Shown here piece after piece: positions 58,741 through 64,000 of a stretch of 64,000 nt of DNA. This DNA comes from Nocardia anocheti. GTDB taxonomy: Bacteria > Actinomycetota > Actinomycetes > Mycobacteriales > Mycobacteriaceae. The translations under genes and the position numbers were made by a program. A model generated the notes under the pieces. It saw only the letters and a program-made list of their open reading frames with translations, was not told where the DNA came from and made no database searches. Numbering within the stretch: the stretch's first letter is position 1; each line of letters begins with the position of its first letter. Location: assembly GCF_029675105.1 (NCBI RefSeq), contig NZ_JAQQFV010000005.1:62001-126000 (forward strand), written 5' to 3'.

Positions 58741-59754
58741 ATGAACGACTCATATGACGTGGTGGTGATCGGCGGTGGCGCCGCCGGACTGAACGGCGCA
58801 TTGATGCTGGCCCGATCGCGGCGCGCGGTCCTGGTGATCGACGCGGGCTCGCCGCGCAACGCGCCCGCCGAGGGTGTGCACGGGCTGCTGGCACGGGACG
58901 GGACACCGCCCGCGGAACTGGTCGCGCAGGGCCGGGCCGAGGTGGTCGGGTATGGCGGGGAGGTGGTGAACGGGGTGGTCGTCGGAGTCGATCGGATCGA
59001 CGGAGATGGTCGGATCGGCACGCCCGACCCCGCGAGCGGCGCGGATTCGGACGGGTTCCGGGTGTCCCTCGCCGACGGGCGGACCGTGCGGGCCCGGCGT
59101 CTGCTGGTCACCACCGGCCTGACCGATGTGCTCCCCGAGATCCCCGGCCTGCGCGAGCACTGGGGTCACGACGTGCTGCACTGCCCGTACTGCCACGGCT
59201 GGGAGGTGCGCGACAAGCGCATCGCCGTGCTGGCGAGCGGCCCGATGTCGGTGCACCAGGCGCTGCTGTTCAGCCAGCTCAGCGACGATGTCGTCGTCCT
59301 CGCCCACACCGCTCCCGCGCTGAGCGCCGAGGACGCCGAGAAGCTGACGGCACGGGGTATCCGGATCGTCGAGGGCGAAGTCGTCGAGGTCCTCGGCTCC
59401 GCCGACCGACTCACCGGAGTCCGCCTGGCCGACGGCACCGTCCTCGACCGCGACGCCCTGGTGGTGGCACCCCGCGCGAGCATCCGCGCCGAATTCCTCA
59501 CCCACCTCGGCCTGGTCCCACAACCCCACCCGGCGGGCTTCGGCGACCACCTCCCCGCCGACCCGGTCGGCCGCACCACGATCCCCGGCGTCTGGGCCGC
59601 GGGCAATGTCACCGACCCCGCCGCCCAGGTCGGCGCGGCCGCGGCGGCGGGCGCGATGGCAGGCGCCCAGATCAACGCCGACCTGGTGATGACCGAAACC
59701 GCCGCCGCGGTAGCCGCCCTCCGCACCACCACCCCGTCCCCCCTCCCGTCCTGA
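58741..59754 (+). CDS. Thioredoxin-reductase-like FAD oxidoreductase
   Basis: 337 residues. FAD motif GGGAAG near residue 11; redox-active pair C148-P-Y-C151 in HCPYCHG, the TrxR-type CxxC; NAD(P) segment IAVLASGPMSV; and the C-terminal FAD motif GVWAAGNVTDP. It belongs to the ferredoxin/thioredoxin reductase family that reduces thioredoxin, glutaredoxin-like or bacilli-/mycothiol-linked partners; no thioredoxin gene is adjacent. AAGGAGG precedes the ATG. It is divergent from its probable regulator. Confidence 0.88.
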   Translation: MNDSYDVVVIGGGAAGLNGALMLARSRRAVLVIDAGSPRNAPAEGVHGLLARDGTPPAELVAQGRAEVVGYGGEVVNGVVVGVDRIDGDGRIGTPDPASGADSDGFRVSLADGRTVRARRLLVTTGLTDVLPEIPGLREHWGHDVLHCPYCHGWEVRDKRIAVLASGPMSVHQALLFSQLSDDVVVLAHTAPALSAEDAEKLTARGIRIVEGEVVEVLGSADRLTGVRLADGTVLDRDALVVAPRASIRAEFLTHLGLVPQPHPAGFGDHLPADPVGRTTIPGVWAAGNVTDPAAQVGAAAAAGAMAGAQINADLVMTETAAAVAALRTTTPSPLPS

Positions 59755-59850
59755 CCCACCGACCCCGCCCGGCTGGTTCGCCACACCCGGCGAACCAGCC
59801 GCTCCGGTGCCTCTGAGCAGCCATAATCCCGGCTGGGGAGCACTATCGGT

Positions 59851-60516
59851 GTGCCATACTCGGTGATGTCAGATGATCGCCGCACGCCGAGCGAGGAACC
59901 GGTGACAGCCGAGCCGATGCCACCGGGGGACCGGGCCCCGCTGAGCTGGCCGGTGCCGCCGCCGGGGGGATATTTCGCCGAGGACCTGGACCATCTGAGT
60001 GATCTACCGCAGCACACTCAGATGATCGACGGGAGCCTGGTTTTCGTCAGTACGCAGATGATGTCTCACCTGCTCCTCATCCGATTCCTCGAAGGGCAGT
60101 TGCTTCGTCAGGTCCCCGGGGACCTCGCGGTGATCCGTGAGATGACGGTGACCCTGGGACCGCGGCAGCGTCCCGAGCCCGACGTGATGGTCGTCAAGGC
60201 GGCCGCGTGCACCGGGCTCGACCAAACCACCTTCCGGCCGCAGGACGTGATCCTCGCGATCGAGGTCGTCTCCCCGGATTCCGTCGAACGCGACCGCCAT
60301 CGCAAGCCGCAGCTCTACGCCGAAGCGGGCATCCCCTACCTGTGGCGCGTGGAAAACGTCGACGGCCGCGCCGTCATCTACTCCTACCAACTCGACCCCG
60401 CCGCCGGAAAATACTCGACCGCGGGTATCCATCACGGCCGCATGAAGGTCGATCTCCCGTTCGCCCTCGACCTGGATCTCGCTCGCGCGACCGACCCCAA
60501 GGGTCCCGTGGACTGA
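59851..60516 (+). CDS. Uma2-family PD-(D/E)XK nuclease-like protein
   Basis: 221 residues of the Uma2 (DUF820) restriction-endonuclease fold. The PD motif is in QRPEPDVMVVK, then the conserved ILAIEVVSPDSVERDRHRKPQLYAEAGIPYLWRVEN, giving the E-V-x-S...D...K signature. These proteins are widespread but their targets are unknown; no methylase or partner is adjacent. The start is the GTG at 59851 with GGGGAG upstream; an ATG at 59866 is an alternative. The N-terminal 40 residues are Pro-rich. Confidence 0.85.
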   Translation: MPYSVMSDDRRTPSEEPVTAEPMPPGDRAPLSWPVPPPGGYFAEDLDHLSDLPQHTQMIDGSLVFVSTQMMSHLLLIRFLEGQLLRQVPGDLAVIREMTVTLGPRQRPEPDVMVVKAAACTGLDQTTFRPQDVILAIEVVSPDSVERDRHRKPQLYAEAGIPYLWRVENVDGRAVIYSYQLDPAAGKYSTAGIHHGRMKVDLPFALDLDLARATDPKGPVD

Positions 60517-60526
60517 CCCGCCCGAT

Positions 60527-61078
60527 TCAGCGCGCCGTCGAGGCGGCATCGATCGCCCCGGTGAGCAGCATCCGAGCTCGCTCGGGGGAGATCTGGCCGA
60601 CCGTGGCGTGCAGAGCCAGACCGTCGAGCAGGGCGAGCAGGGTGTCCGCGGCGGTGGTCGGATCGGGGTGGTCGGGGAGCATCGCGGCGAGGTGGTCGCG
60701 AAAGGACCGGCCGTTGGTGGCCAGGGTGGCGGCGACCTGGGGACGCACGGAGGCGAAGGCCAGATAGCCGATGAGGCTGCGGGCGTCGGCGGCCGATGCG
60801 TCGTCGGTGGGGAGCAGGGCGGTGAGGATCTGGTGTAGGTCCGGGTCGGGCCCCGCGGTGGCGACGCGGGCGCCGATCCGTTCGGCGATGGCGCCCGCCG
60901 CGTACTCCATCATCGCGTCCTTGCTGGGGAAATAGTGCTGCACCTGTCCCGCGGAAACGCCCGCCTCCGCGGCGACATTGCGCAGGCTGATGGACTCCAG
61001 TCCCTCACGGGCGAGCAGCCGCATCACCGCGTCACTGATCGCCGTCCGCCGCGCCTCGTGATCCACCTGTTTCGGCAT
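60527..61078 (-). CDS. TetR-family regulator
   Basis: 183 residues with an N-terminal HTH (LARE-GLESISLRNVAAEAGVSAGQVQHYFPSKDAMMEYA) and a C-terminal domain like that of TetR regulators of BetI type. It is divergent from the 61164 membrane protein; two copies of an ATGCA-N3-GTATTGC element lie between them. It presumably represses that gene and itself. The start is the ATG at 61078. Confidence 0.9.
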   Translation of the reverse strand: MPKQVDHEARRTAISDAVMRLLAREGLESISLRNVAAEAGVSAGQVQHYFPSKDAMMEYAAGAIAERIGARVATAGPDPDLHQILTALLPTDDASAADARSLIGYLAFASVRPQVAATLATNGRSFRDHLAAMLPDHPDPTTAADTLLALLDGLALHATVGQISPERARMLLTGAIDAASTAR

Positions 61079-61095
61079 CCGCCCATCTTTTCACG

Positions 61096-61149
61096 ATGCA
61101 GTCGTATTGCGCTGCGGGGTCGTCCATCTTTACAATGCATTTGTATTGC
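61096..61149. promoter_or_regulatory. Two direct copies of an operator element
   Basis: ATGCA-N3-GTATTGC occurs at 61096-61110 and 61135-61149, 39 bp apart. The second copy is also part of an inverted repeat TTTACAAT/ATTGCAAA. The copies flank the divergent promoters of the TetR and membrane-protein genes. Confidence 0.6.
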
Positions 61150-61163
61150 AAAGGAGGGGTTCC

Positions 61164-61808
61164 ATGCGTGCGATATGGCGGCTCGGCCGGGGCTTGGTCC
61201 GGTTGGAAACGGATATGTGGGTGAGTCTCGCGCGGGCGATCACCCGTCGACCGGACAGCGCGGATGGGCTTCCGATCCGCTACGCGGGCGCGGAATCCGC
61301 AGTGCTGTGGGCATTCCTGGCGGTGAGCGCGATCGAGATCCCGGCGGTGCACTTCCTCATCCCGTGGGCGCCGGTGCGGATCGTCGCCCTGATCCTCGGT
61401 GTCTGGGGAGCGCTGTTGATCCTCGGCATGATCGCCGCGCACCACGTCTACCCACACCTGCTCACCACCACGCGGCTCCGCGTTCGCTACCTGCGCCGCA
61501 CCCGTCTCGACATCGTCCTCGGCGATATTCGGAGTGTCCACCGGGATCTGCGCGGTTACGACGGGGCGAAATCCACGCAACTCGACGGAAAGACGCTGGC
61601 AATCGTCGCGGGGAGCGCGACCAACGTCCGCGTGAACCTCGCGGGGCCGCAGACCTTCGTGACACCGCAGGGTGAGTTCACGGCATCGGCCATCGCGTTC
61701 TGGGCCGACGATCCTGGCGCGGCGGTGTCGGCGATCCGCGCGGGAATCGCGGTGGACCGAACGGACGCTTCCTCGAGGTCATCACTATCCGGCCCCCGGA
61801 AACCATGA
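61164..61808 (+). CDS. Two-helix membrane protein divergent from TetR
   Basis: 214 residues. An N-terminal amphipathic segment is followed by helices SAVLWAFLAVSAIEIPAVHFL and IVALILGVWGALLILGMIAAHHVY, then a cytosolic beta-rich domain (LRVRYLRRTRLDIVLGDIRSVHRD, GKTLAIVAGSATNVRVNLAGPQTFVTPQGE) like a PH/YdbT-type fold. The ATG at 61164 has AAGGAGGGG upstream. Its promoter carries repeated operator elements, so it is the probable target of the divergent TetR. Function unknown. Confidence 0.75.
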   Translation: MRAIWRLGRGLVRLETDMWVSLARAITRRPDSADGLPIRYAGAESAVLWAFLAVSAIEIPAVHFLIPWAPVRIVALILGVWGALLILGMIAAHHVYPHLLTTTRLRVRYLRRTRLDIVLGDIRSVHRDLRGYDGAKSTQLDGKTLAIVAGSATNVRVNLAGPQTFVTPQGEFTASAIAFWADDPGAAVSAIRAGIAVDRTDASSRSSLSGPRKP

Positions 61809-61928
61809 TCGACGCATTGCGTCGCTGGATCCGGCCGGACTGAGTGGTGGCGGAATCGCCGATCGCGCGGAAGGAGTTGCCCCTTCCGTGCGCGCACTTA
61901 GATTCGATGCGATCGGGACGGCGAGAAG

Positions 61929-63446
61929 GTGGGGGCGTTGGAACGCGGGACGTTGTTCGCGGGACACACGATCGAACGGCTTCTCGGCACCGGCGGCATG
62001 GGCGCGGTGTATCTGGCCCGGCATCCCCGGCTTCCGCGCAGCGTCGCGGTGAAGGTGCTGGGGCACGGGATCTCCGTCGATCAGAAGGCCCGCAACGCCT
62101 TCGAACGCGAAGCCTCGGTGGCCGCGCGTCTCGAGCATCCCCATATCGTCTCGGTCTACGACCGCAGCGGTCCCGACGATCCGGTGCTGTGGTTGTCGAT
62201 GAAATACGTCCAGGGCGGCGACGCGCTGGGCCTGCTGGCGTCCGCGCCCGGCGGGCTGTCCCCGGACACGGCGCTGCGGCTGCTCCACGATGCCGCCGCC
62301 GCACTGGATTTCGCGCATGCGCGAGGAGTTCTGCATCGCGACGTGAAACCCGCGAACCTGCTGATCGAACGCGACGCGGCGGGCCGGGAATCGGCACTAC
62401 TCACCGATTTCGGCATCGCCCGCAGCCTCGACGACACCGTGACCCTGTCCGGCATGGCGGCGACCTTCGCCTACGCCGCCCCCGAACGATTCCAGGGCCT
62501 GCCCGTCGATCACCGCGCCGACATCTACTCCCTCGGCTGCACGCTGTACCAACTGCTCACCGGAAAGCCCCCGTTCCCGCGCGGTTACCAGGCCGCCGTC
62601 ATCGCCGCGCACCTCAGCGCACCCCCACCCCGCGCCACCGACCTGCGCCCCGAACTGCCCGCCGCCATCGACACGGTGATCGCCACCGCCATGGCGAAAC
62701 GCCCGGAGGACCGGTTCGCCACCTGCGCGGCCCTGGCCACCGCGGCGACTCGGGCCTTGGAGAACATCGCACCGGACCGGCCCGCCGCGCCCTCGGCAGC
62801 CGCGGCGCCTGCCGTCTCCTCGGGTGCCGGGATCGCCGCGCGGCCGGAACAGGCGGCGCGACGGCGCATTCCGCTCGTGCCGTGGACGCTCACCGCCGTG
62901 TTGACGATGGCGACGGTCGCGCTGCTCGTGGTCATGACGACCACCGACCTGTTGCGGGCCGAGATGCCGCGTGTCTACAGCACGCAGAGTGTCGGGAACG
63001 CCTGTGAACTCATCGACACCGCGGCGATCGGCGAGTTCGGCGGATCGCTGGGCCGACCGCCCGCCCACTCCGAATCCGCGGACGCCGACCCGTATTCCAG
63101 TCATCACTGCTCGATCGGCTGGCGCTACGTGGCCGTCACCGTCTTGGTCCGGGTGGTGAACGACGGCCGCAGGCCCTCGAATTTCTATCAGGCCGCCCTG
63201 GAGTGGGCGCGCGGTTCGGCGGGCACACTGTCCGCCGACCGCCGCCTCGGCCTCGGCGACGACTCGTACTTCTATCTGCGCGCACCCGCGTATCCGTACG
63301 GTGCCACCTGCGATCTCGGCCTCATGGACGACAACGTGGTCGTCTCGGTCCGGCTGGCGACCGCCGAGGAATCGGGTGTGCAGGAAGCCGATCTCGCGAC
63401 CGCCTGTGAACACCAGGGCCGAACACTGTGGGAGCGCCTCGCATGA
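61929..63446 (+). CDS. Transmembrane Ser/Thr protein kinase
   Basis: 505 residues with a complete kinase domain: glycine loop GTGGMGAVY (20-28), VAVK lysine K42, catalytic D138 in HRDVKPAN, DFG at 160-162, and an APE-like AAPERFQG segment. An Ala/Pro-rich linker leads to a membrane helix near 318-338 (PWTLTAVLTMATVALLVVM). The external C-terminal domain (NACELIDTAAIGEFGGSLG...HHCSIGW) has cysteines and resembles lipoprotein sensor domains of the DUF3558 type. It likely phosphorylates cytosolic targets in response to envelope signals. Its stop overlaps the next gene (ATGA). Confidence 0.9.
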   Translation: MGALERGTLFAGHTIERLLGTGGMGAVYLARHPRLPRSVAVKVLGHGISVDQKARNAFEREASVAARLEHPHIVSVYDRSGPDDPVLWLSMKYVQGGDALGLLASAPGGLSPDTALRLLHDAAAALDFAHARGVLHRDVKPANLLIERDAAGRESALLTDFGIARSLDDTVTLSGMAATFAYAAPERFQGLPVDHRADIYSLGCTLYQLLTGKPPFPRGYQAAVIAAHLSAPPPRATDLRPELPAAIDTVIATAMAKRPEDRFATCAALATAATRALENIAPDRPAAPSAAAAPAVSSGAGIAARPEQAARRRIPLVPWTLTAVLTMATVALLVVMTTTDLLRAEMPRVYSTQSVGNACELIDTAAIGEFGGSLGRPPAHSESADADPYSSHHCSIGWRYVAVTVLVRVVNDGRRPSNFYQAALEWARGSAGTLSADRRLGLGDDSYFYLRAPAYPYGATCDLGLMDDNVVVSVRLATAEESGVQEADLATACEHQGRTLWERLA

Positions 63447-64000
63447 CATCTCGGAACCGGTCGGCGCTGCCGTGGCTCGCGACGGCGATCGCGGCGTGCG
63501 CGCTCGTCGTGGTCGTGGTGATCGCGGCCGCCATGTGGCTGGGGCGCGACACCACCACCGCCGAGCCGACCGAACCGATACCCGGTACCCCGGTCGACAC
63601 CCCCGGCTCGCAGAAATACCGCGACCACGGCCGTGGGAACTACTGCGAGCTGATGGACCTGGCGGAACTGACCCGCCACGGCAGCGCCGCGTGGCGGCAG
63701 ACCACCGCGACCAACGGCTACTGCGCCGGTGAGTTCGGTGATCTCCAGGTGTCGCTGAATGTGCGGGTCACCCGGCCGGACGGGGATCGGCGGCGGTCCC
63801 ACGATCAGTTCAAGGAACTCGTCGGCAACACCATCGCCGAGCCGGACGGCAGCTTCGAGTACCTGACCGGCCTCGGCGAGGACGCCTTCGTGGCTGCCGA
63901 GACCGGGGCGTTCGGCAGACCGCCGACCAAGGTGCGCATCGGCGTCCTGGACGAGAATCTGGAGATCGACACCACCCTCGTGGTCACGAGCGGTCGGATC
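63443..64000 (+). CDS. Membrane-anchored exported protein, companion of the kinase (partial, runs off window)
   Basis: 186 codons are visible and the frame continues past the end. It begins at an ATG overlapping the kinase stop (ATGA), so the two are co-translated. An N-terminal hydrophobic anchor (WLATAIAACALVVVVVIAAAMWLG) is followed by an external domain containing NYCELMDLAELTRHG and NGYCAGEFGDLQVSLNVRVTRPDG. The Cys spacing and NxCELxD pattern are the same as in the kinase's own external domain, so it may be a paralogous sensor or ligand partner. Confidence 0.75.
   Translation, partial: MTSRNRSALPWLATAIAACALVVVVVIAAAMWLGRDTTTAEPTEPIPGTPVDTPGSQKYRDHGRGNYCELMDLAELTRHGSAAWRQTTATNGYCAGEFGDLQVSLNVRVTRPDGDRRRSHDQFKELVGNTIAEPDGSFEYLTGLGEDAFVAAETGAFGRPPTKVRIGVLDENLEIDTTLVVTSGRI

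Overview
The window is typical high-GC actinobacterial chromosome of the Nocardia/Mycobacterium type (Corynebacteriales). Many starts are GTG, and third codon positions are strongly G/C. It carries diagnostic genes: 7Fe ferredoxin FdxA, tetrahydrodipicolinate N-succinyltransferase DapD, glucosyl-3-phosphoglycerate synthase GpgS, the sigE-rseA-htrA-tatB module, the maltose-1-phosphate synthase GlgM, a DUF3117 protein, a cutinase and several FadD enzymes. Nocardia is the best guess; the species is not determined. From memory, much of the gene content matches M. tuberculosis Rv1177-Rv1239, so most of the window is conserved core chromosome with accessory genes between.

Layout. 0.1-3 kb: fdxA-dapC, then a truncated, frameshifted Ser/Thr kinase pseudogene. 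3-9.2 kb: MpaB-type oxygenase, FadD36-like ligase, an ECF41 sigma factor with its FAD oxidoreductase partner, dapD and a secreted protein. 9.5-15.7 kb: dapE, two LOG-family proteins, fadD6, folP-like and gpgS, all co-directional. 15.8-20.5 kb: accessory membrane, TetR and XdhC genes, an unrecognised gene and an HTH protein with an unknown C-terminal domain. 20.6-29.5 kb: tatB-htrA-rseA-sigE, an O-methyltransferase, glgC/glgM, rlmA, DUF3117, tag and a DivIVA-domain protein; by memory this block is inverted relative to M. tuberculosis. 29.5-36 kb: mrp, two lytic transglycosylases, DUF1003, an MgtE-like CBS protein and a CoA-ester lyase. 36-39.5 kb: stress protein, SUFU-domain protein, a low-GC island bounded by 34-bp direct repeats, and corA. 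39.5-44.2 kb: PHP phosphoesterase, a flavoprotein, malic enzyme and a small antitoxin-like protein. 44.2-50 kb: two divergent orphan substrate-binding lipoproteins, PadR plus an MFS exporter, and a cutinase. 50-56 kb: fadD15-like ligase and a reduced mymA-like cluster (monooxygenase, SDR, HSL-type hydrolase) with a divergent TetR. 56-64 kb: membrane and secreted proteins, XRE-cupin regulator with a thioredoxin-reductase-like enzyme, Uma2 nuclease, TetR with a membrane protein, an intact Ser/Thr kinase and the start of its secreted companion.

Functional themes are lysine/meso-DAP synthesis (dapC, dapD, dapE), glycogen and methylglucose-lipopolysaccharide precursors (glgC, glgM, gpgS), envelope stress and protein export (sigE, rseA, htrA, tatB), lipid activation and modification (four FadD-like ligases, MpaB, monooxygenase, cutinase) and cell-wall turnover. 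The most unusual parts are the repeat-flanked low-GC island with broken toxin/immunity-like fragments (37200-38420), an rlmA whose only usable start is CTG overlapping the DUF3117 stop, an ECF41-type promoter with a neighbouring CRP-like palindrome, and several clean palindromic operators beside regulator genes. I saw no rRNA, tRNA, CRISPR array, integrase or intact insertion sequence.
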